From positions 2,916,001 through 2,980,000 of the forward strand of contig JAQFVV010012490.1 in assembly GCA_028023455.1 (NCBI GenBank): 64,000 nt of DNA, written 5' to 3'. Made by a program: the position numbers and the translations under genes. Source of the DNA: Epiperipatus broadwayi. Taxonomy: Eukaryota; Onychophora; Udeonychophora; Euonychophora; Peripatidae. This document shows, in pieces, positions 11,316 through 23,755 of this stretch; position 1 is the first letter of the stretch, and each line of letters opens with the position of its first letter. The notes under the pieces were generated by a model, which was given only the letters and a program-made list of their open reading frames with translations, was not told where the DNA came from and did no database searches.

Positions 11316-12740
11316 TGCTTTTACTTTTTTTTCTATAATTCTTCTTATTTTCATTATAAGAATGTTATCTAACTATTCTTCACTTAAAAACAAAGTCAAA
11401 TAAATATTGATACATTGATGTGGCCTTCATTCTAGCAAGAAAACTCCTATGATGCTGAGGTCATGGACTTTATCTTTTTTATTGAAAAATTTAATAAATC
11501 ATTTTTATGTTAGTTTTGTTTGCTTCACTATACAAATAATATTTTTGTAGACAAGGAAAATAGGTTAAGATACTATTATTTAAAATAATATGTGATTGCA
11601 TTTTTATTTGTTGCTAAATTTATCATGTTGCTCTATTCCAAATCTTCAACAAAGTACAAAGAAAAGAAGAAGCAAGATTTCTATATTGACATCTTGAATA
11701 ATTTTTGATATCATGTCTTCATCCAATCTTCTGATATAATAACCATTTCCATCCATTACCTTCTAAGTGACCTTGCAAATTGTCTCAGAAACAAGTCATC
11801 AAAAGTCAAATGTAACTAAACCACTTTCTGATCATTCTTAAGCCTGCACAAAATTCTGAGTACTTTACAAAAAATTTTATTACCACAATCTTAAATTATT
11901 ATTTTATTTAGTTTACCTTTAATTATGACAGTATAATGTTTCCAGTTCAATATATTCCTAATCCATATAATGTGCCATGAACAAAATGTTCTCTTTTTAT
12001 TTAAGAACTGCCCTCATTTTAATATGCTCAAAAAGTTTGTTTAATAACTTAAAATTCTATCAGAGTAAGCATTTAAAGTTTTTAATGTTTATAATATAGT
12101 GAAACTTTTATGTATTGAAAACAACAATAATAAATCCTTCAAGCTAAATGGTTGTGAAATGTAATATTTTCTATCCAAAATTCTCTAAATTACTATCAAA
12201 TTCTATTTAAATTCACAAGATTCTTCCTATGATAATTTAATACATCATTTCTAAATAATGTTATTAACTTTAATTATCTCCTAATCTTTTTACTCTATTA
12301 TTATAACCAAATATCAAATTTCACTAGCATCAGAATGCTAACATATTATTACCTCTAATTAAATAACAAATATAATTTTCTAATTATCATCCTAAAAAAT
12401 ATTATAACTATAACAAAAAAATACTTTAACTAAAGGTTATATTCAACCAACTTTTAAGTATCCCACTACAAGGCAGTGTCTTTAATATTAATTATCTGTA
12501 GAGAAAGAGTGAAGAAAAATATGGATTAGTCAAATACTAGATAATGAGACATGTATCAATAAATATGCAGCCTATGATCAGAAATCATTTGACATATGAG
12601 TGACAAAATTATTAGCAAATAAAACATTTCAACAACTTTTTTTCTTAATTGGAAATCTAGTCTCTAAAACTAAACTGCTTAGAAAGGAAGATATGTGATG
12701 CAATGTAGTGTTTAGATAAAAGTTAAGTTTTTAATGAACC
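11316..12740. other. AT-rich stretch, nothing recognised
   Basis: No gene, RNA or structured repeat seen. Confidence 0.4.
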
Positions 12741-12744
12741 CTTA

Positions 12745-12905
12745 GCTATGAATGCTGGGTAAGTTATTTTTTCAACATGTTTATTAGTTCTGAGTGGTTA
12801 ATGCACTACTAGATTAGTTTAAGGTCCATGAATCACACACAGATCATTCATTTCTGGCACTTAAATTTCTTATAAACTCTTAGGCAATAAATCCATTAGA
12901 TTTTT
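12745..12905 (+). mobile_element. Degenerate tRNA-derived SINE copy
   Basis: The head has CTGAGTGGTTAATGCACTA (A-box-like, tRNA D-arm resemblance) and GGTCCATGAATC (B-box-like). The tail CTGGCACTTAAATTTCTTATA..AGGCAATAAATCC matches that of the 11.2-kb copy. It is probably the same SINE family with independent decay. Confidence 0.45.
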
Positions 12906-14490
12906 TTTAACATCTTGGTTTTATTATTCTAAGCCAGAAACTGCAGGAAAAAAATATAAAATGGTGGGCAAAATATTATACTTAAAAGAAATAAAATTGC
13001 AAATCAAATAATAGCAAAATAAAAATTATTTTGACTGATGTTCGGTTCAATAAACAGGTAGCACAGTACCATTTACTACATTAAATTGTGTTTATCTGTT
13101 TTTAAAAAAATATAAGTAATGATTATCTAAATAAATTATAATAAGAATAATTGGATAATTAGTTGATTGGAAGACCCAAATGATATTTAATATAATATAA
13201 ATCTTTCTTCTTAAGTCCCTCACTTTACCACAGTGATAAATTATATGATAAATCTAAATAGTAAGTTCTTTGTAACTTGATTTTTTTATATCTTTATATC
13301 AATAAATCTCCAAAGAAACAATATTAAAACATTTATTTGTAATTAGAGCATTAATTCGGTTTTTTATAGATTGGACAAAGCAATTAATTAGTTGAGAGTA
13401 TGTTTTTTTTTTTCATTCACCATATTGTTCTTCTATCTTCTTAGATTTTAAAGTTGTGTTTATGTGGTCGAACTATGGAGGAATTCCTATGTTTCCTATT
13501 GTATCACTATACAAAATAATGCAGCAAATTAAATAGAATATTTTGTTACTCAGGAGTTCATAAAATGTTTATGCACCAAAATGTCAGAGCTGAGCCATAA
13601 ATTGTGAATCTTAGGTTCTAGAATCTGCCATTCTACCATTGCATTAAATCAAATAGCCAATAATTTAAACATATTTTTAAATTATTATTGCTTCATGTAA
13701 AAATTTCATAACTAATGTAAACACACATACCTGTGCACATAAATGCATAAAAACGATAATATCGTCCATATTTTAAAATAAAATCAAACATTTAAATAAT
13801 ATCTTGTCAAAAGTTAAAAGTAAATTGTACTGACTTTTTATCATTTCTCTTTATTCATTGATTACTTCACTGATTCTCAGACTAATTTGGTAGTGCATTT
13901 AAAATCAATATTTTATAACATAAATAGATTCTGCAGAATACTTTTTTTTTGTAACATATTGTACATGCAACTTAATAGAAAAAGCTGATTAAATTTATAA
14001 GTAGCTTTAAATATTATTAAAAACAGTCAACACTTAGACAATCCTAATATCAATAACAATCAACAATCTCAAACTGCTGTCAAGGCAACCTCCTTTTAAT
14101 AATAAAGGTGGAATCTCATTTTTATTTATAGTCTAATATATTTATATAGACACTAAAGATTGCAACTTGACCATAGAGATCAAAACTATTGATTCAAAGA
14201 ATTTTAAATAAACCTCCTCCTTAGCCAGCTCTTTAAATATTAGAATGTTAGAGAAAATGTGATATAAAAATGATAAACAAAGGAAAAGGGTATTTATTAA
14301 TAAAATATTTTATTGCCATCACCTTAAATTGTCTTTGGGCAGAGGCAAGCCTTCATTAATTTTTAGTGAACCAATTACATACACAAATATTTACTGGTAA
14401 ACTTTGATTCAAATAAATACAAAATATGTGGAAAGTTGAATGGTTAATAAAATTCAAATAAAAATGATTCAATTCAAATATACATAATAA
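12906..14490. other. AT-rich stretch, nothing recognised
   Basis: No coding or structured signal seen beyond A/T runs. Confidence 0.4.
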
Positions 14491-14494
14491 TATT

Positions 14495-15385
14495 AATGCA
14501 TTAAAGATCAGCCTTCTCAAGCTATTGTGCATGCCTTTTTACGAGTGTTAATAATAAATGAATACTTTCATTCCCAACACAAGATATAGTATTTATGAAA
14601 GAATAAAATGAATCCACTTATTCTTTCCAACCCAAATGCTATATATGGGCAAATCTTAAGTACTGGAAATAAAAGCATGAGGATATCACTCACTTTAAAT
14701 TACTGTTTACGATGTCTGAATGAATGACATTGGCAAAATTATCTAGAATTTACTAAATGTCACTCTCAAATGAAACTTAAACATATGTAAATAAGCATTT
14801 ATTTTTATAGCGCTATGTTTTATACCACTATGTTTCATTTCCAGTACTTAAGATTTGCCCATATATAAGCATTTGGGTTGGAAAGAATAAGTGGATTAAT
14901 TTTATTCTTTCATAAATACTATATCTTGTGTTGGGAATGAAAGTATTCATTTATTATTAACACTCATAAAAAGCACATGCACAATAGCTTGAGAAAAATG
15001 ATCTTTAATGTATTACAATTTATAAAGCATAGTGCTATAAAAGTAAATGCTTATTTACATATGTTTAAGTTTAATTTGAGAGTGACGTTTAATAAATTCT
15101 AGATAATTTCGCTGATGTCATTCATTCAGACATCATAAACAGTAATTTAAAGTGAATGGTTTATCCTCATGCTTTCATTTCCAGTACTTAAGATTTGCCC
15201 ATATATAAGCATTTGGGTTGAAAAGAATAAGTGGATTCATTTTATTCTTTCATAAATACTATATCTTGTGTTGGGAATGAAAGTATTCATTTATTATTAA
15301 CACTCGTAAAAAGCGCATGCACAATAGCTTGAGAAGGCTGATCTTTAATGTATTACAATTTATAAAACAGCGCTATAAAAATAAT
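14495..15385. repeat. Three-arm fold-back array, family E (copy 1)
   Basis: An inverted arm (14.50-14.83 kb) is followed by its reverse complement (14.84-15.17 kb) and then by a second, truncated direct copy (15.17-15.385 kb). All three carry the block TTTCATTTCCAGTACTTAAG through TGTTGGGAATGAAAG. The arms are about 330 bp with over 90% apparent identity in aligned parts. No hammerhead core was found. The core AAGAATAAGTGGATTCATTT is shared with the array at 22.7 kb. Confidence 0.85.
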
Positions 15386-16270
15386 AATATTAATTAAATA
15401 TCAAAGATGATAATAATGATTTAAAGCCTAGCACTAAAGGTTTAAACTAAGTACAAGTTCTTCCAAAATTATTTTTAATTTGGTTTTTTAGTTTCAATAA
15501 AATAAGTGAAACTTTGAGACACCAAATCTTCTTAATAGAAAGTTTACTTTTGGAAAACTTATTAATGCCTGTTCATTATCATTTACAAATTATCATTATC
15601 CCTGCATATCCCTAATGAATTGCATGATTTTTCAGGGTTGTGGATATTACTAGCAGCTTGTATGTTAAAAGCATAAGGTTTGTATTGCGTTCTATAATCA
15701 AACATAAACTAAATCGACTAATAAAACAAATAATTTATTAACAATGAATATATAAAACTGTTGATTATATACTTGCAACTATCACAATGTTTACAAAATA
15801 TTAAAGATAATTAAATAATAAGAAATATTTTAAATTTAAGGTCTTATAATATCTATAATGATAAGATCTTACTATATAAAATATTTAAATAGTTCCAAAC
15901 CATGGTTTTTCACAAATATTATTTTAATATATTAATGGATGTCTTCGTTGGTTTCTCCAAAGATGGTAGTTATCCTCATGGTGTACTGTGATGTTAGATA
16001 GGAAATATAGTAGCATTGGTGATATTAGATAGGGTATAGTATCAGTAGGTTTTGGGTCTTTCTTGCAGCATTATTTGCTTTCATCAGGCATTATTAAAAC
16101 AGACAACTAGCAAACTTCAGTATTTGTTTCTAAATATGATTTCATTCCAAGTGTTTGACAGGCATAGTTGTTGATTTTTAGCCACACATATTTGATGATC
16201 TTCCATTAGATAAATAAAGTATTAAAAATATCGTAAAACATTAAGATACAGCTATCCAAATTATGATGGA
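15386..16270. other. AT-rich stretch without a supported gene
   Basis: Around 16.03-16.09 kb a minus-strand CCTGATGA..GAAAG string loosely resembles a hammerhead remnant, but the stems do not form. Nothing else recognised. Confidence 0.35.
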
Positions 16271-16278
16271 AAGCAGTT

Positions 16279-16503
16279 TTAACCAGCAGTTTCTTTTCTC
16301 TGCATGGGATAACTGCAACACTGCCTATTGAATTGAGTCTTCAGATAAACTTGAGTAGACTGGACTACCTGATGGAATTGTGCCTGTTTTTTTTCTGAAG
16401 GCTTTTGACCCTTCTGAACAGCTTCTAGTTCTATCAATACTGATTCCATTAGCTGTATTGTTTCTTGGATTGCTGATAAATCCATGTTTAATTGTGTTTC
16501 CAA
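16279..16503 (-). pseudogene. Unassigned coding-like fragment
   Basis: A 74-codon minus-strand frame reads MDLSAIQETIQLMESVLIEL and continues with Glu/Gln/Lys-rich, probably helical sequence. The base composition is clearly less AT-rich than the flanks, which suggests past coding constraint. A stop lies just upstream and no convincing splice pair is visible. A second frame (16325-16522, same strand) is also open. I do not recognise the family. It could be an exon, a retro-copy or a transposon relic. Confidence 0.3.
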
Positions 16504-16599
16504 CCTTTATGTTATCGAACATGTTATCATCAATATATAAAATTAAATGCTGTATAATATTTGTTGATTATCTTCATTTTTGATTTTGTAGATTTACAA

Positions 16600-17520
16600 A
16601 TATTATATATATATATATATTGGATTGAACACAGACATTGGTATAGGGAGCTTGAAAGTCTGAATTCAAATCCTGTCTAATTACATTAAATTTAGTATAG
16701 ACAATATACATGTATTTAAATTTACATATTCAGCTTGTATTCTGCCCATTCTGTGTATTTAAATGGACATATTATGGTCATATATATAAGGAGTCAAAGT
16801 GACTGAAAGTTAACATGGTATGACAATAATATTGGCATCAACATGGGCTTTGAGCATTTCATCCTTGGATTTTTAATGATATGGATGGCAGAAGAGTTGG
16901 AGTGTGGAGAAGAGTTTGAAGATTTGATATCTTAATATAAACTGAGCACTAACTGTATATATGTGTGGAATATAGTGATTTTGACTAATTGATGAGTACT
17001 GCTTCAGCATAAAATATGTATATTGGAGATCATTTATCTTTTTCATATGTATATGGTCATATGTATCATTTTTATAAGATGGAGTGTATAACTATAATGA
17101 GCTTGAAAGTCTAAGTTTTTGTCAAATTACATTAAATTTAGTATAGATAGTATACATAAATATTTGAAATACAGGCATTCTTCACATACCTGCAGCCTAA
17201 TTGTAAATATAGGGGATTTGAAACCAGACTTTCAAGGACACATCAACTATCCACATTATCTCATACCACTGATACATATGACCACACACATGTAGAAAAG
17301 ATAAATAATCACCAGCATATGTATTTCATACTAAACCAGCACTCATCAATCGGTCCAGATTATCATCTCCCACCCATATATATATATAATCAGTGTTCAG
17401 TTTATATTAAGATAGCAAATCTTCATACTTTAATGGACAGGCTTCAATCTACTTCAACCTCCAACTCTTCAGCCATCCATACCATTGAAAATCTGATAAT
17501 AAAATACCCAAATTCCATGG
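16600..17520. mobile_element. Family A fold-back element (copy 2)
   Basis: A plus-oriented copy (about 16.84-17.17 kb) faces a minus-oriented copy (about 17.21-17.51 kb), giving imperfect arms of about 300 bp. A further AGCTTGAAAGTCTGAA..TTACATTAAATTTAGTATAGA block at 16.65-16.70 kb repeats at 17.10-17.15 kb, so there is also direct repetition of about 455 bp. Both hammerhead cores are decayed: TTGATGA with AAAA on the plus strand (16989-17014), and TTGATGA with GAAA on the minus strand (about 17311-17356). A short TA tract lies at the left edge. Confidence 0.75.
17311..17356 (-). ncRNA. Decayed hammerhead-like motif, family A
   Basis: On the minus strand TTGATGA (core C3 changed to T) is followed by a G.T-rich 5-bp stem II, intact GAAA and an ATACATAT stem III remnant, then GCTGGT, which partly pairs with ACCGA. 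The essential C3 is lost, so cleavage is unlikely. Confidence 0.35.
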
Positions 17521-17639
17521 TTAATAATTATTTACAAGTGTACTTATTAGTTGATGTACAACTTATTTTCTTTAATAAAATTAACAAATCATGTAACATA
17601 ATTTATTTACAAAATATAATCATTAATTGATATGCAATT

Positions 17640-20600
17640 TGTTTCTTTAATAAAGTTCTTTAATCTTTATACATTATAGTATCAATATATTCATAGATAA
17701 TATAACACATTCACTATACCTTTAAGTCTGACTTCAATAAACTTAAATATAATTCTATGCATGTATGAATTCATAAATATAAACATTTCTTTGACACATC
17801 TATCTCCTAATACTTACACATATATATTTTCTATATGAGATAGACATCAACACTATCTTTATCCCAATAATCGCAAGGAAGATCTTTTTAAAATCCTAAT
17901 CCTAAACATAACCACTTATATAATAATAACTATAAGTCCTTTTAGTCCTAACTCTAATTGAATAAACTTTCTATACTTTAATTATAAGGAGTGACCTTTT
18001 GGTATTAAGCCTAATTTAATACAGCTACAATTTTCATAGGGATGACTCATTCTGAGATCGACCCCTAAGTCATTAAACTGATAGGAATGTATTTTTCTAT
18101 ATAGATGGAAACATATGTAAACTATCAACCATTGAACCATGCTTTTTTAAATCCATCTACATAAAATCCAATTTTTATTAATCAAATATAAGTTTAACTA
18201 TGAACGAATGAGACTAATGGAAATAATTATATCATTAACTACAGTTATTTGAGACTTAGACAATTTATACATGTGTATTGCATTTACATAATTTATCATT
18301 ATATTTTTACATTTTTCTCATTAATAACTTATATAAAATTCATAAGCTTAGCATATGTATGTGATGTATAATGTTTTTTTAAAATAATTATAAGTAAAGA
18401 GAAGTTATTACAAATTCATTTCCTTCTTTTTTTAACTGACAATTTCTTGCAAAATAATATTTAGATAACAAACATTATTTACAAATTCAGATTAAATAAA
18501 ATAAAGTATAAACAGACTTTAAATATAAGACTCACCAAAACAAAATAATTGTCATTTACTTTTTTCTGACAAATATTAAACATTTATTTGGGTGGTGATA
18601 ATATAGTCTTGTAATTTCTAGCTGTCATTTAAATAAATCAATTTCTTCATTTTAGCCAGTGTTATTCAAAGTATCATTCATGTTCAAGGTTAGATCTAAT
18701 TAACTGTTAGCATTGTCCTTCCTTTTTATTCACAAAGCATAGTGAAAATCCTGGGATTTGAATGAAGTAATATTTTCTTCCGCTCAAGAAAAAAGAAAAA
18801 CTTGATTTTTTTTAAGTAGAAAAGTTACTTCTGTGTTTGCACCCATTTCCCTTTTTTTAAAAAAAAAAAAAAAAAATTGGATATCATTTTGCTTAGAAGA
18901 AAAAGTTTTTTTTTTCTTAAATACTTAACAAATAAGTACACTAACCAGTGAGGAAGCAAACATAGATATAAATGTCTGTGGTATAAGAGATCAGCAAGAA
19001 TGCAACTACTTTAAAGTCATGACAAGTTTAAAGATAATTGTTCTTTTTTGATGAACTGTTTTTCCTTATATAACCAATAAGTATATTTGCTATTAGATAT
19101 CATTACTATAATCATATATATAATATTATAATTTGAAGTCTGTATTTCTTCAAATCAATATATGTAATCGTATAATTGAATATTTATAAATACAGTAATT
19201 AAATATATGTACAATATAACTTTAAAAATTTTATCTACTTAGAAGTGCTTTCGACTATCCTCATAGTCTTTGTCAACTAGCACTTTGAAAGTCTATCCTT
19301 CCCATAATTCCATGATCTTAATGTTTTCTGCATGTCTGTTAGTTAAGTCTTGTTTGTATTTGTATATTAGCATAGCTTCCTTTATTTTCCTTTTGTTGTT
19401 ATTTTTTTCAATTTGCAATATTTTTACATTATTATAATTGAAGTTAAAACCATAAATGCATGACTTATTATGGTCGTAAAAAATGAATCATATATATATA
19501 TGATAAAATACATAAAATGGAATTGAAATTCTAATAATTTTAACTATCCCATAAATGAAATGTGGCTTTATCAAAATATGTAATGCTGATAATGTACATC
19601 TTGTAATAAAGTCTTCAAATTTGGTTGTTTTGTAGATAGATTTATGGAGATGAATATATATATATATATATATACAGATTTTAGAACAAAAATAATTTAG
19701 ATTTTACTGGATTATTAAATAATGATTTACTATTACATTTTTATTTCCTACATTCAACACATATTTGGTTTGTGGTGAATTTCATATTTAAGATCAATTG
19801 ATGTTTGTGCACTAAAGTGGAACAGAATACCATAATTTAATTACCCAGATTGAGATTTTTTTTACCGCTCCTACCACTCAGCTTTCCAGTTGGTGACTAA
19901 TACTGAAATTTTGCTAAACTATTTTTTATTTACAGCCTTATTTATTGAAAGTTCTTATTCCATTATGTTATACCTATCTGTTTTTGGCAATTTTTTTATT
20001 TTTATTTTTTTTCCAAATAAATTTGTTTGACTTTTTTTGGTTCTTTTTTAGCACTTTGTTGAACTTCATTTTCTTATGTTTTTTTTTATTACTATTAATC
20101 CCATACCCTTTTTTCTGTTTCTCTTTGCCTTTCTTATGACTAACTATCTTACAGAAAACTCTTTTAAAGATTCTTTAAATAATTTTTATTTTTATAGAAT
20201 TTAAAACTAATAGTTCATTTTCTAACATACATTAGGCAAACCTTATTACCATTTTCTTTATTTGCCTCAATGTTAGTCTCATTTCTATAATAATTCAATA
20301 TCAGCTTCATAATACAATTTTAATGATATTCTGGATTATATTCTTTGATTTGGAAAATAGTATGTCTTTGTCAGGTGTAACTGAAAAATAAAAGGAAAGA
20401 AGTTGAGTTCACATGCTATGTCTGGCAGTTCTCTTCAATTGTCAATAGGAGTCTACCACTGCTTGTTATTCTCAATTCAATTTAATTTTAGAATTATATT
20501 ATAAATTTTATTGGGCCTTGTCTCATTAAAATATATAGATATGATTCAATTAGAAATCCACTATCCCTCTGCTTCAGAACCACTTTAATGCAGATGTAAC

Positions 20601-20940
20601 ATGATCAAATTATGCAATGCTTTAATCAGTAGAAGAATGAAAGAAATGCTAAGAAATATAACTGAAATAACAAAAATTGAAAAAAAAAGTTCAGAAAAAG
20701 TATAATTTTTTGCTTCAATGGCTAAAGATTATAACAGGAAAAAAAATTGTGTCTTCAATTTATTTTTTATGATAATGTTATGCAAAAATATAGGTCTAGA
20801 ATTATTGGTTTCTCATCCAAATAAATTATTCCTGAGAATTTAAAGTTAATAAAATTAACAAATTGAAAAAAACTCAAATGTGGATTTAAGATAGAACTGT
20901 AACAACTTTTATTTGTTTGTTTTTTTAATTTTGTTTTATT
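17640..20940. other. AT-rich stretch, probably intronic, nothing recognised
   Basis: If the terminal exon at 21.3 kb belongs to a gene extending leftward, this is intron. It holds A/T runs (18.86, 18.91 kb) and a TA array (19.65-19.67 kb). Pyrimidine-rich frames near 19.95-20.14 kb are low complexity. Confidence 0.4.
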
Positions 20941-21000
20941 TTTTCTTAATCCAATTCTCTTTTTTTTTTATATAGAAAAATTTGGAAAAATAATACGTGT

Positions 21001-21255
21001 GTGTGTGGAATTTTTTTTTTGTTTGTAAAAAAGTGTGTGGGTTGTAAACAAAATTTTGTGGCGAAAAATATGACATGTGATATAATAATTTTAAAAATGA
21101 TTGGGAGAGGATTGTTTAAGTTTTTAGACAAAATGATGTTTAATGCATTAATTGTATATTGTAATTCAAAACGAAATATAGGGTTTATAGTGAATAGATT
21201 TAAAAATAAAGGAAGAACAATGTCTTATTTTATAAATGAATATTATTTTAGCTAA
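21001..21255 (+). pseudogene. Unassigned 84-codon frame, weakly transposase-like
   Basis: The frame contains GRGLFKFLDKMMFNALIVY, which loosely resembles the C-terminal helical block of piggyBac-type transposases (F.LLD..L.N..ILY). It stops about 50 bp before the PH-domain exon acceptor. No CxxC tail or catalytic Asp block was found. I regard it as a possible decayed insertion within the last intron, or chance. Confidence 0.25.
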
Positions 21256-21307
21256 ACATTTTATTTTCCTGCAACATTAATTTATTCGTTTTTTTTTTAT
21301 TTTTCAG

Positions 21308-21526
21308 AAACTTTTAAAAAAAATCAACCTGGAAAATTCTCAGATACAAGAGTCAGATATTGATGGGAAATCTTTTGCCTTTTGCATTAAGCCAACTGGT
21401 AGTTCAAGAATATATTATCTGCAAGCTGAGGATGAAATTAGCAGGAACGAATGGATGCAAGCTATATGTTTTGCCAAAGCTGCAAGTCACAAAACAGAGT
21501 CATCTCAAGCATGCAGTATTCAATAA
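21308..21526 (+). CDS. Terminal coding exon: C-terminal half of a PH domain
   Basis: A long T-rich tract ending TTTTTCAG (acceptor AG at 21306-21307) is followed by 72 in-frame codons and TAA (21524-21526). The translation begins KLLKKINLENSQIQ, runs through GKSFAFCIKPTGSSRIYYLQ and then AEDEISRNEWMQAICFAKA, and ends with a Ser/Gln-rich tail SSQACSIQ. A beta-strand (FAFCI), a turn, a strand (IYYLQAED) and a helix with the invariant Trp (NEWMQAI) is the classic end of a pleckstrin homology domain, which binds phosphoinositides or proteins at membranes. The first half of the domain must lie in an exon to the left that I could not identify. The exact PH-protein family is not recognised. Codon composition is much less AT-rich than the flanks, supporting real coding sequence. 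Confidence 0.8.
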   Translation, partial: KLLKKINLENSQIQESDIDGKSFAFCIKPTGSSRIYYLQAEDEISRNEWMQAICFAKAASHKTESSQACSIQ

Positions 21527-22125
21527 GTAGAAATATTATAGGAACAATTTATTAAGTTGGTTCACATTATCATGCCATATAGTTGGCCATGAAGTTAATC
21601 TTTGCTCATCATTTTTCAGCAGCTAGTCATGTGATTAAATATTATTCTAACTTATTGAGAATCCAAGTTTTTTAGAAGTTAAAAACTATTAGCACCAAGA
21701 TATTGACTGTCACGTTATTAAAAAAAAAAAAAAAAAATGAAAACGACTATCAGCTTAATCAAAAGAAAATTTGTTCCCGTCCATATAATGTAAATAATAT
21801 TTTTTAATTCAGAAATGTCTATATTTATACAAGGTAATATAGTAAATTACTAAGATGGCTTTTTTCCTAATTCCCATGTATATGTGATGAAAATCATATT
21901 TTCTAATATATGCATATAAACAAATGTACTCATTAATTTAATTTTATTTATTTATTTATTTATTTTTCATTCCATTTTGAATTTTAAATTATTTGTACCA
22001 AAAAACAACTTATTTATATATTCAAAAATCTGCTCAGACATATAATACATCAGGTATAAATTGCTTGATAATTTGATTGTTGTTGTTTTTCTAATTGCAA
22101 TAATAAAGTGAAAGAATAAGTAAAA
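21527..22125 (+). other. Probable 3' UTR of the PH-domain gene
   Basis: Non-coding sequence follows the stop codon and reaches an AATAAA signal at 22102-22107. A genomic A-run starts at 22122, followed by a short GA repeat. The expected cleavage site is about 15-25 nt after the signal. The A-run could also be a retro-insertion scar or simple repeat. A poly-A tract at about 21720-21737 lies inside the UTR. Confidence 0.5.
22102..22107 (+). promoter_or_regulatory. Polyadenylation signal AATAAA
   Basis: Canonical hexamer about 575 nt after the PH-exon stop codon. It is the clearest candidate, though AT-rich DNA yields such hexamers by chance. Confidence 0.45.
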
Positions 22126-22704
22126 AAAAAAAAAGAGAGAGAGAGAGAATCTATTAATTTTTAATAAATTAAAAAATATTTTTGCTTATTTTTTTATCAT
22201 TTAAATTTATTTACAAGATCATGTATCAACTTTGACAGCTAGAATCTTTAAAAAAGTAAATTCTATTTAAAAAAAAAAAAGGAATTCAAATAATAATAAA
22301 ATTGACAATTTTTTATTTGTTTTTTTTTTTTTTAAATAAATTTACAAGTTCTGAATCGTGCTGATAACTTAAAGAAAAAATCAAGATTATTATTATTATT
22401 TTTTAAGATGTAAAAATGTTCTAAAAATGTGAATAAAAACAAATTATATATATGTTAAATATGAACGTCTTTCAGAATTCATCATTGAGATATATATGTG
22501 TGTGTTTGTGTTTATATAAAATTTAATATTTCATTAAAGATATGCTTTGAGTTTCATCAGCAACATTTTCATAAGCAATTACTGTATTTGTTTGCATAAA
22601 CTGATTGTCAGCCAATTCTTATATAATTATTCATAGCTTACAAGAAATTTTAACTTATATCATATTTATTTTGTACAAGTATTAATGTAAAATATTACTA
22701 ATAT

Positions 22705-23755
22705 AAGGAAGTAAATAACTTTTCCTCAGGCTATGACTTAAAAGCACAAAATGTTGAACAAAGGATTCAAAAATAAAATGAATCCACCTATTCTTAGTTA
22801 CTCTGATGTTTATAAGTGAACCTTTGTCAACATTGTTGGTAATTCAGACAAATTAATTTATCAAGCAGATGGAATATGGCTCTTAAGAGTTATTAAACTC
22901 ATAATTAATTATGTAAGGCTGGAGACAGTATCTCATTTTTAACACCTTGATTATAATAATTAAACAAGATTTAATATGTAAACTTTAAATTAAACATAGC
23001 TCAATGTAGATGTAAACAAAAGGAATAAATCACTTTTCCTCAGGCTATGATTTAAAAGCACTCTAAATATTGAACAAAGGAATCAAGAAGTGTTTTACTC
23101 CCTTTGTTTACATATAATTGAGTTGTGTTTAATTTAAAGTTTATATATTAAATCTTATTTAATTATTACAATCAAGATGTTAAAAATGAGATATTGTCTG
23201 CAGACTTGTATTAGTTAATTATAATAACTCAAGTGCCATATTCTATCTGGTTGATAAATTAATTCCACTCTGAATTACCAATAATGTTGACAAAGGTATT
23301 CTTATAAACATCAGTGCAACTAAGAATAGGTGGATTCATTCTATTATTGATTCCTTTGTTCAACATTTAGAATGTTTTTAAGACATAGCTTCAGGAGAAG
23401 TGATTTACATCCTTTGTTTACATTTACATTGAACTATGTTTAATTTAATGTTTACTTATTAAATCTTGTTTAATTATTACAATCAATTAAAGAGAGATGA
23501 TGTCTCCAACCTTGTATTGTTAATTATGAGTTTAATAACTCTTAAGTGCCATATTCCATCTGGTTGATAAATTTATTTCACTCTGAATTACCAACAATGT
23601 ACAATAACGTTGACAAAGGTATGCTTATAAACATCAGAGCAACTAAAAATAGGTGGATTCATTCTATTCTTGAGTCTGTCATTCAACATTTAGAGTACTT
23701 TTAAGTCATAGCCTGAGGAAAAGTGATTTACTCCCTTTGTTTTAAAATAATTTTA
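22705..23755. repeat. Three-arm fold-back array, family E (copy 2)
   Basis: An inverted arm (22.71-23.09 kb) is followed by its reverse complement (23.09-23.41 kb) and a further direct copy (23.41-23.75 kb). Landmarks are CTCAGGCTATGA..TTAAAAGCA at the outer end, GGTGGATTCATTCTATT, CAAAGGTAT.CTTATAAACATCAG, and TTAATTTAAAGTTTA towards the inner end. The arrangement (inverted, direct, direct) is identical to 14.5-15.4 kb, and the two share a core of about 25 bp. Confidence 0.85.

Noticed and set aside
16030-16095. Possible hammerhead (CCTGATGA..GAAAG, minus strand)
   Set aside because: GAAA is displaced by extra bases after the putative stem II, and neither stem III nor stem I can be formed.
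22725-23750. CCTGAGGA strings in the family E array as hammerhead cores
   Set aside because: No GAAA follows at a suitable distance and no stem II closes.
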